Assembly: GCF_051020985.1 (NCBI RefSeq)
Contig: NC_134999.1
Span: 29,421,160 to 29,485,159 of the forward strand
DNA from: Nomia melanderi
Taxonomy: Eukaryota > Arthropoda > Insecta > Hymenoptera > Halictidae
Reading direction: 5' to 3'
Length of the DNA: 64,000 nt
Position 1 is the stretch's first letter. Every line of letters starts with the position of its first letter. The position numbers and the translations under genes are program-made. A model generated the notes under the pieces. It was given only the letters and a program-made list of their open reading frames with translations. It did no database searches and was not told the origin of the DNA. This document shows, one piece after another, positions 12,620 through 24,965 of the stretch.

Positions 12620-12996
12620 GAGTCAGTCACTGGACAAATCGATTAACTCCATAAAACAGAAAGGAGAGAAAAGTAATGCAACAGTTATATGATGACTTTA
12701 AAAATTTCCCTTTAATACAAAATCAAATAATCATTATAAAATATATTTTACTTTACTATAACATGTACAACTTCAACCTAAATAATATGTAAAATGTATA
12801 AGACAGTATGTTCTTGAAGTAATTTTTATTATGCAATTTTTATATGGTCAAAAGACTTTTTTTATTTCATGGTACGAAACTCAGTCATAATGAAATTTAT
12901 TTCAAACATAAGCAATTAAGATTCAATAAAGCGTGTTAATGATAAAATCTTAGAAAATTCAAAAACTAGAGTTAATCGATACGGTCAATAACCAGC
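12620..12996. mobile_element. Family N element, copy 2, nested in W1
   Basis: Inverted ends around AAATCGATTAACTCC and GAGTTAATCGAT; the interior is collinear with 3138-3508 (shared AATCGTTGTAGGATG-like and TTTTTATTATNGCAA-like tracts). It interrupts W1 in a stretch that is continuous in W3. Confidence 0.72.
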
Positions 12997-13049
12997 CCAT
13001 TTATAAATAAAGTATATTGAAGTTTATGTAGATTGTTTCACGTTCATAT

Positions 13050-13289
13050 TTAATCCTCCGAGTGTCAAGAAGCTGTCGCTCCTCCATGCTCTTGGGAAAA
13101 GCTTCTTTTTGATGTTATTATTAATAAAAGAATTTTAACATGATCCCAGTACGATATAAAAATTATATAAACTTCAGATCAAAATTGACCGAAATATAAG
13201 TATTTCTTTACAATCATGCATCTTTGTTTCAAATTCCCTAACATTTCTTGACTATATATTTAAATTTCTCCCAACACTCAAAGGATTAA
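13050..13289. mobile_element. TTAA MITE nested in W1
   Basis: Begins TTAATCCTCCGAGTGTCAAG and ends CCAACACTCAAAGGATTAA, inverted over about 15 bases. It sits in the same TTAA of family W that a different element occupies in W3 (31303-31525). Confidence 0.75.
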
Positions 13290-13347
13290 TTACGGAATAA
13301 TAACTGGAAATATGAAATAGCTATCCAAATTGTCGGTCAACAATGTG

Positions 13348-13808
13348 TTAAACAGTTAACTGCGTTGGACAAGTACATATCTTAACCCTTGGCACTCGAT
13401 TTACTTTCAATGTCTTTGGGTGTGAACTTGTATTTATTTTCCGGAAATGAATTAAAGTAATTTACATCAATAAAATTCAATATTTTATATTCATTTTATT
13501 TATCATTATTATAATAGAATTTAATTTTTATAATCGTTTAAAGTATGCTACTTTTTGAAGTACTACAAATAAAGTATAACAAATATGTATTGTCATACGA
13601 GTGTAAAGGGTTAAAACTCGAAATGATACTAATTTTTTCAACGATGAATTACATATTTTTCAGCTTCACATGTAATTTTTGTCCCCTTTAATTCTTCTAT
13701 AAAACACATTTACATTTACACTGTTTGACGACTGTAAACTTCATCGCTCGACTTTACCGAGCGCACAATGAGAGATTTTCCAAACTAAATTCCACAGTTA
13801 ACTGATTA
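13348..13808. mobile_element. Family C TTAA element interrupted by P1
   Basis: Left end TTAAACAGTTAACTGCGTTG, right end CCACAGTTAACTGATTAA. Outer sequence (CAACGATGAATTACATATTT; GAGATTTTCCAAACTAAATT) matches the copy at 33192-33448. Element P1 (13382-13614) is inserted near the left end. Confidence 0.72.
13382..13614. mobile_element. Family P TTAA MITE, copy P1
   Basis: Left end TTAACCCTTGGCACTCGA, right end TACGAGTGTAAAGGGTTAA, good inverted repeats with intact TTAA at both ends. The interior (TTCAATGTCTTTGGGTGTGA; GAATTAAAGTAATTT) matches P2 at 18344-18586. 233 bases. Confidence 0.85.
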
Positions 13809-14560
13809 ACTAAAACCCTCGATCCCGTGTCACTTGACAGATTCCATTGAAAGCGCGAGACGAAGCGCATCGAATTCGCAGCAAGGTGAAAAAACGTTGC
13901 CGCTTTGTTGCAGGCTGATATCTCGAAATACTATTTCACCCATTCCCGGCGAACACGCGGCGATATATACGTGAGATAATAACGGGTGTCTCGCAGGAGT
14001 TCCAGCACCGGTGTTGGCGACACTGGCGACAAACTCGCACCGCCGGAGGCGGCTCCGTGGTATCGTCTTCGTGCTCTACGAGGTGGGACAGGCCCGCGCG
14101 GTCCCCCCGTAATTAACGTCTTGGCGCACCCACGTACGTGGATTCGCCTGTGTAAGATCACATATGCCCGTGTCCTTTCAGGTATCTACACGGGGCAATA
14201 AGTATCGCCACCTGAAATTACCGATTCCTTTGTCAGCGGACAGGAAGGCAATCGAATCTGGCCGAGTCGAAGGGCTCGGTTTCTTCTCGTTTAGCGGCAC
14301 GGCGCAGCGCGGCGCGCGAGGGTTGTACTATAAATAAATACGCGAACGCTAATCGCTTCCGCGATATTTATTCGAGGAAGCTAGCCCTTGACATTTATTC
14401 CATTGTTCTATTCGATAGTTTTATGCGACATGACGGGAAAATGTTTTATGCTCGCATATGGCCTCGCTCGCTTCCATTATCCGCGGCAATTCGAATAATG
14501 TCACGGTGAGCCATTTTTCTCGGTGCCGCGTCTCTCGAAATGGTTGTCAAGTGATTTCTC
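13740..14560. promoter_or_regulatory. GC-rich island, unassigned
   Basis: CpG-rich, with AT-rich regulatory-looking motifs near 14330-14420 and 14455-14520. Two short overlapping frames on opposite strands are uninformative. The right flank (14570-14650) is G/T-rich. Confidence 0.3.
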
Positions 14561-15029
14561 TCTTATTTGATTCGGTAGGAAGCTTTGGATTTGTTGTTTC
14601 TTTTGGTTTCTGATAGTGAATAGTGTTATAGCTATTTGAATTGTGTGCAGATTCTATTTGTCGTATGTATCTATTGTTTATGAATAATATTTGAATTCAT
14701 AATAACGATTTAATAATGAATTTTGGTGCTTCTTAAGCTTTGCATTCTAAAGTATCCGATAAGTTTTAAAATTTCTTCCTTGTTCAATATATTTAATTAA
14801 CAAATCATTGAAATAACTGTTAATAGAATGAATCCAACGAATGAGAACAATGATTTAAAACAATTATCAAAAGAAATGTTGAACATATACACAATCCAAC
14901 ACTTACCAAAATAAAACCATTCCAATGTTCAAACATAGTTTCCATTTGAATCATTTAAAAAATCCGTTCAAATAATTATTTAAAACTGTACCACATACTT
15001 CAAACGATCCAACATCTAACTCGCAGACA
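14561..15029. other. AT-rich DNA: G/T-rich then C/A-rich
   Basis: Passes from the G/T-rich right flank of one island to the C/A-rich left flank of the next near 14800. Nothing else is seen. Confidence 0.4.
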
Positions 15030-15710
15030 ACAGCGCGCTCCGCATCAAGCGTAATCCAATTAATCCCAGCCAGCCGATTTCACACAATTCCACCGTCCAA
15101 TTTCCCATGATATTTGCCACGCGTTGGCCGCTCGATTTCACGCATAACGCAAACGAACAACGCATTCCATCCACCTGCAGACTATAGAAAAGAATCCCAA
15201 AAAGGAATCGGAGGTGTCAAGACGAATTGGATACACGGGTGGAACCGTGCGAGCCTTCGCCGGGTCAATTAACCAAGTCGTGAGATATATTAGCCACCCT
15301 GCGGTCCGTTCGGCGTGGATCTCGACACTTTATTTACGAGGGAATGGCTTCGCCTAACGGAGAGGAAGACACTCGACGCCCCTGCAATCTCGGCCAGCGG
15401 ATCTTCACGCTTCCGGAAGCTGTCTGTATCCCACGGGGCCCCGACAGCACGTTCCTGCGGGACATAAAGGACGCAGAGAGTCCCTGGGCTCACGATGACC
15501 ACGAGAATCCTCGTTTTCATGGCGACACGACCGTCCAACCCTCTTAAAGGGGCACCAAGGTGGCTGCCAAAATTGTCAACAGATACGGATCTACCGAGCG
15601 ACGTGCTCTGCTCCAATTTGACGTTTGTTGGGACAGGTCTGTCGACCTACCTTGCCAATTTCTTTTCGAACGAAATGTTTTGTGATAAGCTGGAAACACA
15701 GGTTTGAGGA
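15030..15710. promoter_or_regulatory. GC-rich island, unassigned
   Basis: GC/CpG-rich, both strands open for about 70-108 codons between 15290 and 15707, with no recognised family. The left flank is C/A-rich and the right flank (15650-15800) G/T-rich. Confidence 0.3.
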
Positions 15711-16434
15711 TTCAATGGTTTATTTGTGAATGTTTTTGCTAGTGAAATGAAGTTTGTATGTTGGATTATTTGATGATGAGGATGGGCAATGAGGTGGAGT
15801 ATATTTTATTGTGTGACATATTTGAATTAATTTTTTTTTATTGAATTTTGTGTGGCCTTTGGTAACTTTGGAAGTTTTATTAAGAGGGAGAAGAAAGAAT
15901 AAAGTAATGACGAAAGGGCTTATCATCTTTGAAAGAAAGAAGAAAATAGTGTCATTAGAAATTCTTGACATTTTATGAACTACTTTGCGAGAACCGGAGT
16001 TGACTTTTGTTCATTTCAAATGTTTGAAACTATTTTATCAAGCATTTCCTTTCATTAATTTCTCTTAAGGAAATATATTATTCTTTGATTTGTATTCTTC
16101 GTATTGCATAAATATCAATATCCAATTATAGAAATATCAAGAACTCTCCTTTTTCCTATATAAACATGATCGAACAATCACACAATAAAAACCAATACAA
16201 CAACGAATTATTTTATCGCTAATCATTTCCGAATAGAAAAAGGAATTTCATAAAAAAGGAATTGAAAAGTACTGAAAGTACAAATCAAAGATTAATAATC
16301 TAAAGACAGTATTTTCTTTCACTGAATGTAAACTAAATAATATCCCCATTAAATAAATTACATTTGCAACCCTCGTCATTAGTCTGACTCTACATTTCAA
16401 AACAAAGTGTTAACAAAACATTCTAAACCCCATG
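15711..16434. other. AT-rich intergenic DNA
   Basis: No gene, RNA gene or clear repeat recognised. Confidence 0.4.
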
Positions 16435-16685
16435 TTAACCACTTGCCTTATAATAACGTATCAGAATCATAATAAAAATTTCAAACCGAATTCGACGAAT
16501 CTAAGTGTTACTTATTAATTTCTAACGTAAATTAAGCATTACTTGTCAATTTTTAATCTCTAAACTTTAGAGCAAATGTAGACACAAAATAAATATAAAA
16601 TTCGTTTCCTTCTTTACTAAATAATCAACGACAAAATTGTTTTATCAAGCACAGTATAGCAGTGAATCATAAGGCAAGGGGTTAA
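16435..16685. mobile_element. Family A MITE, copy A4 (uninterrupted)
   Basis: Left end TTAACCACTTGCCTTATAAT, right end ATCATAAGGCAAGGGGTTAA. It is the clearest intact copy at 251 bases and serves as the reference for the interrupted copy A8 at 32956-33626. No open frame. Confidence 0.85.
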
Positions 16686-16699
16686 TCACGATAGTCTTC

Positions 16700-17900
16700 A
16701 CAAAATCAACCCGAATTACATCCCACCAATCATCACGCGTTCCCAGAGCAATCCGAAAACCTCCCTCGACTCGACCACCGCGAGGAGCTCCCAGCCACCC
16801 AAGCAGCTGGCTCGCAAGAAAACTCGTTGCACGTGGAATAACACAATTACATCATTCCGAGTGACCGGAAACCCCGAACGACCTGTACAGTCCCTATCGG
16901 AGATACTTTCCAATTGAATCTCCGTAGCCGGCAACCACGATTCCACGTCCACTCGGGGCCACAAGGGCCGCTGGGGCCAGATAAGATCCTGAAAGCCGGG
17001 CTGGTTCCTCGTGCTGTTGCCAGCTCGTGCCGTAGAGCTGCTCCTTAAGAAGGGTGAGAAGTGTCACCAGGTTTTATGTCGCGGTCGAAGGTGACGGGCC
17101 CGCGGGGAGGGGCCAGGGAAAACGTCGTACAGGAGGGAAAAAGGTGCGAGAAAGGGAGGGTGGGGACGCGAAGCGAGAAGGAACGGTGGTCCCGAGGGGG
17201 GAACGATGAGGACGAATCGGGTGAGGAAGAGCTGCGACAACATTGGGGATGGAAAGAGAGGGAAATCGGGAGATCTCTCAATGGAGATAGGAGCCACGAG
17301 GTCCCGACGGAGCTTTTGGCTGTCGTGCGAAGGTTTCGTGAGAGTAATTTGTCGTGCGACCACCTCCGGGAATGTTTAAATGAATTGCTCGGGGTGGGCC
17401 CTACCACGAGCCTTCGGGAACTTTTATCGGCGCGACATCTTGTATGGGAATGCGGGCCCAACAGGAATAAGAGGCGAACCGAAACCCGCGCGGGAACGAG
17501 AGGAGCCACTTCTCCGGGACCTGTAGGGATGGGGCTGGAGTCGACTTACCTCCCAGTTGGTTTATTACTCAATCCGCGCTCACGGCTAATGGATTCGTCT
17601 TCGCCCGGGCCCGATGTATATGCTACGTACCTTAGACACGCATTGACCACCACCTGCCCACGTGTCGATGTCTCTCGAAACCGTCTTTCCTTCTTTCCGA
17701 TTCTCCTCTTCCTTGCACCCCCTGGCCGGTGAGCACGGGCTCCGCCACGGCTGAGTGCAGAGCTCGTTCCTCGATTTACGAGCGTCGGCCCCGTGACTCG
17801 CGACGGCCGTTAAGGGTTGCGCGTATCTTGACGCCACGAAAGTAATCGATTCTTTTTTTCTCTCTCTTTTGTTTTTCGCCTCGCGCGGCGCGGTGTATCG
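16700..17900. promoter_or_regulatory. Large GC-rich island, purine-rich on the left half
   Basis: CpG-rich island with a purine-rich run at about 17090-17290. The longest unassigned frame of the window (223 codons, 17061-17732 plus) lies here, but the opposite strand is also open (154 codons) and GC-rich DNA lacks stops, so it is not called. Confidence 0.3.
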
Positions 17901-18343
17901 CGGATCGGAAACACGCGACTGAATTATTGGCGCTTCGATCTGCGCTATTTTTGCCGGTGTTTGATTTCGCGAGCTACGTTTGTTTCAGTAGCAATGCTCG
18001 TAGTTACGTTTCGTTAAATATTTCGTCAGGTTCTGAGAAAAATAGTTCGTTCGCTTTCTACATGTTACACTGTGCATTGGGATTTTCGATAGGGACGCAA
18101 GTAAAAGTAATTTTATCTTTCTTATGTATGTAGTGTTGAGAGAATCTCAGATATACTCTTTTAAAGATAAAATATATACGACCTACAACATACAAATCAC
18201 ATTGTCCAAGTAACATCTCAATGTTCAACAAATCGATGTCTCCAAAATTGACTAAAGCAAATAAATATTCTCAATATTCCACATAAACCGCTATATTACC
18301 GCCAATTACAAAAACATTTCGATTCAACCCTCCAAAATAACAT

Positions 18344-18586
18344 TTAACCCTTTGCACTCAATTTATTTTCAATGTCGTTGGGTTTAAATTTGTATTTATT
18401 TTCAATGAATTAAAGTAATTTCCAGCGGTAGAATTTAACGTTTTAATATATCTTATTTATTATTATTACAATAAGATTCAATTTTTATAATCTTTTAATA
18501 TGTGGTACTTTTTCAAATAATTTCCAACGTTCTATAACAAATTTGTATTGCCATCTGCAACATAACATTCGAATACAAAGGGTTAA
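18344..18586. mobile_element. Family P TTAA MITE, copy P2
   Basis: Left end TTAACCCTTTGCACTCAATT, right end CATTCGAATACAAAGGGTTAA-type terminus; 243 bases. The interior matches P1 and the outer part of P5. Confidence 0.85.
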
Positions 18587-18649
18587 AACGATATAATTCC
18601 AAACGCTAACAAGTTACACAACGAACTCCAATTTTTCCACGCATAACCT

Positions 18650-19340
18650 CAGTTTCTCTATCCCTCGCAGTATATAACCCCTCAGTCGCAACCGGTTGTA
18701 CGTAAAATGAATTCCCCTTTGAATCTGTTTAGCCTCCTCAATTAAACGCGGGACACGTTCGTTACGGAATTCCGCGCGGCGTGGCTCGCGGTAATCGATA
18801 TAACCATCGACACCTCGCTTCTCCGTTGTAACCGCCGAGAAATATTCCGATGTAGCGGTATTACGGGGAACCGTGGAAAGCGTTAGTTAAGCGGGGTAAT
18901 ACGCGATGATAAATTTCGCGTAAACCTCATCTCGTTATCTGCACGCGGAGAAATACTAACCATGCGAACATCTTGTTTACGACATCAGCCAATACACCGC
19001 GGCGTGTAATAATTCGCTTTAGCGTGCCTGGCCGGCGCGGGCCCACTTTTATCTGGTAATCACCGTTCCATTCCGCGCCGCTGATAAACTTATTTATATT
19101 ATTCGATCGAAATTTGCATAATTCCAGGATGACCTTACGTTCCCCGTCCTTTTTTCTGTTTCCTTGGCCCTCTCTTAAGGTCGGCGAACGCGACGCTGCC
19201 CGGCCGTGCCGGCTAAAACGCGTTTTATACGCGGGACACGTTACCGGGAGGCGCGGGGTTCACATTGTTGACGCCGCGTCAACAAATTACGTCGTAAACA
19301 GTTGTTTTTTACTGAAATGTGGTGAACGCTTTTGGTAAAA
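18650..19340. promoter_or_regulatory. GC-rich island, regulatory-looking
   Basis: CpG-rich with interspersed AT motifs and no sustained unique frame. The left flank (18180-18330) is C/A-rich and the right flank (19340-19680) strongly G/T-rich. Candidate enhancer or start zone. Confidence 0.32.
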
Positions 19341-19679
19341 GTGTGCCGAGCGAGCACGCGAAGATATTTTCGTGGTTTTTGCTTCGTTTTTTTTTTTTAT
19401 TGTACGTTTGAATCGTGCCGGGTAGTGGCGAGGTACGTTTTCGTAGCGCGTTTCTTTTTTCAGTTTTAAGGTGGAGAGCGAGCGTTGTCTGGAAATGAGT
19501 TTCGATTATTGTTGTGGCTATCGAAAGAAGTAATTGAGATATACATGCTTTCAACTGAATATGATTATGCGCATAGTTGCTTTTGAGAATAAGTGGTTTT
19601 CCTTTATGGTCTTGCGTATGTTGGTTTTCGATAATACTGTTGAGTAAATGTTGGAAACGTGTAATAGTAAAGTGATTGT

Positions 19680-20150
19680 AGTAAAAAAATTAACAACCAT
19701 CGAAAGTGTAAAACATTCCTTCATTGCATTTTACAAAATGAATTTTAATGTATTATTTTTCTTAATTTTGTTTGTTTTAATAGATCTTTCTTTTGATAAT
19801 TATGAGATTTGATTTAATACTTTTGATCAAAAATATGGATTTAAAAGAATAGACTCTGAGTTTAATGGAATTATATGTTCAACAAAATTTGGAAGTATTC
19901 TTATCGATAATAAATCAGACTTTGTAAGTAAGTATTCATCAGAACTTAGCAAGCTGACTATAGAATCATTAAGAAGTTCCATGATTCATCTCTCACAACA
20001 TTATTTGGTAAATGTTTACATCGAATTGATGCAATTAAACGAATCTACTTTTGTTTATTATCAAACTCCAAATTTTCAAGATCTAAACAAAGGGACGCCA
20101 ATTTTTAAAAGAACAATAAAATAAACTGTACAATAAATGTCAATAAACCT
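19680..20150. other. AT-rich intergenic DNA
   Basis: No gene or recognisable repeat, although 20152-20236 begins another CCCTTTGC-type end (TTAACCCTTTGCAGTCGCAT) that is cut by element A5. Confidence 0.4.
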
Positions 20151-20232
20151 ACTGTTAACCCTTTGCAGTCGCATTCCGCCGTAATGGCGACTTCAAGCTT
20201 CGATATCTAAAATCGGAAAGCACAAATGAAGT

Positions 20233-20482
20233 TTAACCCCTTGACGTATTATTTACTTTCTCTACTAAGCTCGGGTAAGATTATGCCATCGACAATTTGA
20301 AAAAAAGCAACAAAAATTTCCATTCTACTTTAAGCGGAAATTTAATTTGAAGATAATACATAGATAATAGCAAAATAGTTTTTCGCTTTGATCCGTGGGC
20401 AACGAGCAACATTGGTTTTTGTTAAATTAATCTAGAAATCTTCATCACGAGTCTCACTCGTCATTGTACGGCAAGGGGTTAA
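20233..20482. mobile_element. Family A MITE, copy A5
   Basis: Left end TTAACCCCTTGACGTATTAT, right end GTACGGCAAGGGGTTAA, 250 bases, with the family GAGTCTCACTCG motif near the right end. It is adjacent to a partial P-like left end at about 20152. Confidence 0.78.
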
Positions 20483-20579
20483 ATGAACTTATTCAAAGAA
20501 TAATTTTTTTCTTTTAGTATTTAAGACTTCCATGCAGAATCCAGTTCTTTATGAAAGTAAATGTTAGAAGTTCAAGACA

Positions 20580-22050
20580 GTCTCGCCCGCGAAGAGTTAC
20601 CATAGCCAAGAATCAACAATGACGACATCCTCCAGAAGCAACATAATCCCGGCCACCCCCAATCCCATCATTTTGGACTTTCCAGTTTCAGTTTCGTTAT
20701 AAACGTTGCACCGTCCCAAACGTTCCAACAATCACGCATCAAACCGCTCGCAACAATACCACGGCGTTCCAAAAATGCGTCGTTACGTCGGCGCGCGACG
20801 TGCAGCCCACACCGACCGAAACAAAGCAGCATCGAAGCAAGGAAAACACAGTGTCCATCAAAACCGATTCCCGATCACAAGTCCCCCGTTCCGATCATAT
20901 ACCAGCCGGCCCACGTGATGTCATAAAAAGGTACGGCTACCACGTAAAAAAATCGCAAGACCCAAAGAACCAAAGGAAAAGAAAAGGGAGAAAAAGAAAG
21001 ACGGGGAAAAGAAGAAAACGAAAAAGCAGCAGCGGAAGAAAGAGAAAAAAAGAAGGAGAAACGCAAGAATCTTTCCGCGGCCAGCCATGACCGCACTACC
21101 AAAATCGTCCGAGGACACCCACACTTGGGTGGAACGCGCGCGTGCAAAAACGCGCTGCCCGATGATCGTCGCGGCATTGAATTGTGGACGAGGAATCCAA
21201 TCGAGACCGTGCGCGTCGAAAATTTCTCGCGTGGAGCCGGGGCGAGGCGAGGGCCGGCTACCGTGCGGAATCGATCGTAAAATGCGACGGTTTACTAAGA
21301 ACGGGTCCGCGAGACGGACGATTCGTAGAGCTAAATATCGCGGCGGTCCCGTTCGTGGAGACTGTCCGGCCACTGTAAAATCGGTTAAATCATTGACCGG
21401 TCGGCTCGCGTGAATGGCGAGGCGAATTCTGCTCGACGAAGGTGTGGCAACAGCCGGGCGACGGAGACACGGAGAGTAACGCCGCTAGCCTCTAGCCCGG
21501 TCGTGTCCGTTCGACAACCATCCTCTCTCTGTCCATCGTCGTCGTTGTCTTCCTCCGTCGGGTAGGACGGGTGTTAGGCGCGTATAAACACGAGCAGGTA
21601 TTGAGCCGCAGGTAAGAGCCGTGGTGGTCGGTGGCGGAGACCCGCGAGATAAACTTTACTGCGTACATGTAACACGTACAGGTTAGGTAGGTAGGCGCGA
21701 GGCTGCGCCCGGCCGACTGGCCGGCCAGCCGGCCAGGCATTGTGACCGGCGGGACGGCCGTCCTTTATTGCGACGATGATTCGCAACGTCCACACCTCGG
21801 GAGAAACTCACCGGGGTCGCGGAGTCAACGCCGCTGATTTCGAAGAAATTCCCGGCGTCCGGGGACCGATAGAGGGTCCAGGACGCCACGCTGATCGACG
21901 CCACGCCTTTTCCTCCGGGCCCCTCGAGAGGTTTCACCGGAATTTCTGTATTGTTCAGGTTCGGGAAAGTTTTGTTCGAATTGGATTCGGTAAGAGTTCA
22001 TCCACCACACCCGTCTAAGTGACGGCTTTTGGTTTTCTTATTTCGCGATT
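20580..22050. promoter_or_regulatory. Large GC-rich island
   Basis: CpG-rich, with a purine-rich run at 20970-21070 in its left part and a GGCCGGCCAGCCGGCC-rich stretch near 21712-21735. Many overlapping frames on both strands; none is recognised. The left flank (20600-20900) is C/A-rich. Confidence 0.32.
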
Positions 22051-22059
22051 ATTTATATC

Positions 22060-22307
22060 TCAACCCCTTGCCCTATGATTTCTTTTCCAATGGCGCTCTA
22101 TAGAGATGTTTTATTGTTCGTGATTCGATAGGAAAAGAGGAAAATTCGACACTTATTCTGTGTATAGGTTTACTCAAAAGCATTACAATTCGTAATAGAA
22201 GAATAACATTCCTATTCGGACTTGGAGAATTAAGTGATATTTACATTTGTTGAATTTTGTTTGAAATCTTCACCGCGAGTCTAAAACGATATAGGGCAAG
22301 GGGTTAC
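22060..22307. mobile_element. Family A MITE, copy A6
   Basis: Left end TCAACCCCTTGCCCTATGAT, right end CGATATAGGGCAAGGGGTTA; the inner inverted repeats are near perfect while the TTAA itself is mutated on both sides. 248 bases. Confidence 0.82.
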
Positions 22308-23079
22308 ACGTTGACTGCTGCGAGAATCTTTAGTGTTTTGTATGGTGATACTTATTTTTTCGTAATGGCAAACGGTATTAGAAATAATTATTAATTGTCT
22401 GGTATCGTGGTGTTGGATTCTTTTTAAAGCAGTTTGGAGAGGAATTTTAGGTTGGTAGTGTATTGTATGCGAGCCGTTTTGGAAATTTCTGCTTATATCT
22501 ATCATTAGAACATATCATGAGTAATGTTGTCTTTTGGTGCTTCTGGTAGAGATGTTTTTATGTCACTCTAGTTGTTTAAAAATAAAAATAAAATAATACT
22601 GACAGTAAATTACAAATCTACAAGTAAGTCTACAATTGAACCAGCCACACATACGGTCGCACAATAACAGAAAATTTCGAAAATTGAAATGAAAAAAGAC
22701 GTGAAATCTCACTTTTTCCTCTCTATTTTTTAAACCTTCATCACACATATTTACATTATTCATAATACCCCAATAACTCGTGAAAAAGCAAATACTTCCA
22801 AGCCGAAAAAACAACAAAAATAGCAATTAAAAACCTACCCAAACTCTACTACAAATATTCAAAAATCTAATAATCTCAATGAATAAATCCTCAAACCGCA
22901 CAGAACCACCTGAAAACGTTTCCAACGAACCAACGAGCCTCCCCCGGCACACCGTAGCGCCGCAACGGTTAAGCATTTTTTCGTGGAAACAACGTGCCAC
23001 GCCGAACAATTTTTAAGCCAGCCATTTTTTCGTAACACCGTAATATAAAATTTAAGCACGACTATTAATTCCCCCCCGT
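22308..23079. other. AT-rich DNA becoming C/A-rich
   Basis: No gene seen. 22741-22920 has 45 C against 11 G on the plus strand and forms the left flank of the next island. Confidence 0.45.
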
Positions 23080-23880
23080 TCCACGGATAATCCATTGAGC
23101 AATGAATCTCGTCGGCCACGATCACGCAAATGCGCGTTATCGCGTCTTAAAGGTGGAATACGGTGATCCTCCCCGATGCGTCCCCTGAATGAACAGAAGA
23201 ACGAAGATATTGAACCGGTTCGGAACTAAAATAGAGGATAATTTCTTCGTTTCCCTTCCTTTTTTTCCCCTCCTCCTCCTCGTCCTCTTCTCCTTCCCCT
23301 TTGGCCATCGACGGACATAACGGCGGTGGTACGTTCGTCGTGCAGTGTTGTGACGACGCGATTGGTACCTATATGGTAATAATGTGACATGGTTGTCGGT
23401 CGCGCGTCGTCGGCTCGCACCAGGAGGCCTTATCTTACGGTGAAGGGGGCCCCCATCCAGGGGCCCCCTGTGAAGCCTATACGGATAGGGCCTCGGGTCT
23501 GGCACGCGGCACACCCCCGTATGCACGCCACTCCGCTCCACGGGATTCCTGCGGGATTCCGTCTCTCCGCATCTACCTTTTTCCTTCCCTCGGCCCTCCT
23601 CTCTTCCTCCTGTCTTCCTACTCTGTTGGCCCGGCACCGGGTGACCGGGCTCACCGAAATCACCGTCCATCGAGCTGATTTCATTATGAATGCTTCTTTA
23701 TCGTGTTGTCGGTATTGTTGTTAATAAGACAGCCTCTTGGTCTTCTGGGCCTCGGGGCCGCTCTTCGGAAATTTACGAGCGAGGAATTTGTACGCCGTGG
23801 AATACGAGTCGTATTCGATTATTAATTCCTTCCTCCTTCTAATCCGAATGACCCGTGTCGCAGCCAGACGTTTGTTGGAT
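23080..23880. promoter_or_regulatory. GC-rich island with GGGGCCCC hairpin
   Basis: CpG-rich island with a pyrimidine tract (23250-23310) and a strong inverted motif at 23444-23470. Frames on both strands (for example 177 codons minus) overlap and are not recognised. The right flank is extremely G-rich (23941-24120: 59 G, 9 C). Confidence 0.33.
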
Positions 23881-24721
23881 TGTTTCGAATAAATATTTAT
23901 CTGGGATAATTAGCTGGATGAATTCTTGTGAACGTAGCTTTGGAGGTAATTGTTTTTGGTATTTGGGGTATTTTGTGCTTCTTTGAATAGTTCGGTTTTG
24001 TGAGGTGACTTTGATTGTTCGCTGAATTTCTGGTTTAGGAATTGAGATGGTGGGTTTGTTAGGGATGACGGAGTGAATGACAGTTTGAATGATTTGGTAT
24101 TGTTGGAAGGAATTATGTGTACCTTCTGCGATCTTGTGTAGTTTGAGAAAACGAAGTTGGATATTAATTGAATTGTCTCAATGGAATTTGTCGCGATGTC
24201 AATTAATCCAGTGAAGTCTTGTTACTTAAACTCATTATTTGGATTGTGGAACTCTATTAATTCGATAAATACTCCAAATAATTTTTATTTGGTAATCTAC
24301 TCGTTCAAGTAGTTAGCTACAATACTCGAATGTATTTTTATTTATTTTTGCATATGTAATAACCCCTTGTGAACTATAACCTCAATATGTAGTACAAAAA
24401 TTAGCCGTTGATTTTTTCGAAAACGGATAGTCAAATAAAAATATATATTTTACACTCGGAATCTACTTTTTCATATAAAATCGTGCTCTTCCAATTTTAC
24501 TATATTCGCAACCACCCTGTAAAAGAGTCATCTAAATATAAACTCACTTAATAATTTCATTATCTATTTCAAATTATACAAAGTAATTAACTTCTTCAGG
24601 GCCGATTTATTTTTGAGAACAGACAAAGATGATTTTAATTACCATTTGACTGCCGTTTATTTTGTCCAAATTGATACGAATCAACGAAAAACAACAAGTG
24701 TCCATCCGATGGACGTCAATG

Positions 24722-24965
24722 TTAACTCTCTGCACTGGAGAGGCACCTTTCAGTCGCCGCCTGATTCGACGCAGCAAACTTGTAAAATTTTAAATTCAAT
24801 ATTAAACCTTGTGTAACGTATCAACACGTAAAACATCGAAATGAAATAGTTCTGTCTCTTAACTTAGATAATCAATTGTGTTAGTTGCGAAAAAAAATCG
24901 TTAATATTTATTCAGAAAGTGATGAATATTTGTAATGAAAAATATTGTCGAGCGCAAAGGGTTAA
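24722..24965. mobile_element. Family P-related MITE, copy P3
   Basis: Left end TTAACTCTCTGCACTGGAG, right end GTCGAGCGCAAAGGGTTAA. It is the reverse-orientation counterpart of 58949-59196: the phrases AGTCGCC, GATTCGACGCAGCAAACTT and TTAGATAATCAATTGTG occur there in reverse complement. 244 bases. Confidence 0.82.

Larger units (their letters stand above)
12412..13351. mobile_element. Family W long TTAA element, copy W1, carrying two nested elements
   Basis: Left end TTGACACATTGTTGGCCGGC, right end GTCGGTCAACAATGTGTTAA, inverted. The outer sequence matches copy W3 (30967-31591). It is split by a family N element (about 12620-12996) and by a 240-base TTAA element (13050-13289). The right-end TTAA is shared with the next element at 13348. 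No transposase frame. Confidence 0.75.

Noticed and set aside
17061..17732. 223-codon plus-strand frame
   Set aside because: Lies in a GC- and purine-rich island where stops are rare; the reverse strand is open for 154 codons; low-complexity Arg/Glu/Gly content and no recognised family.
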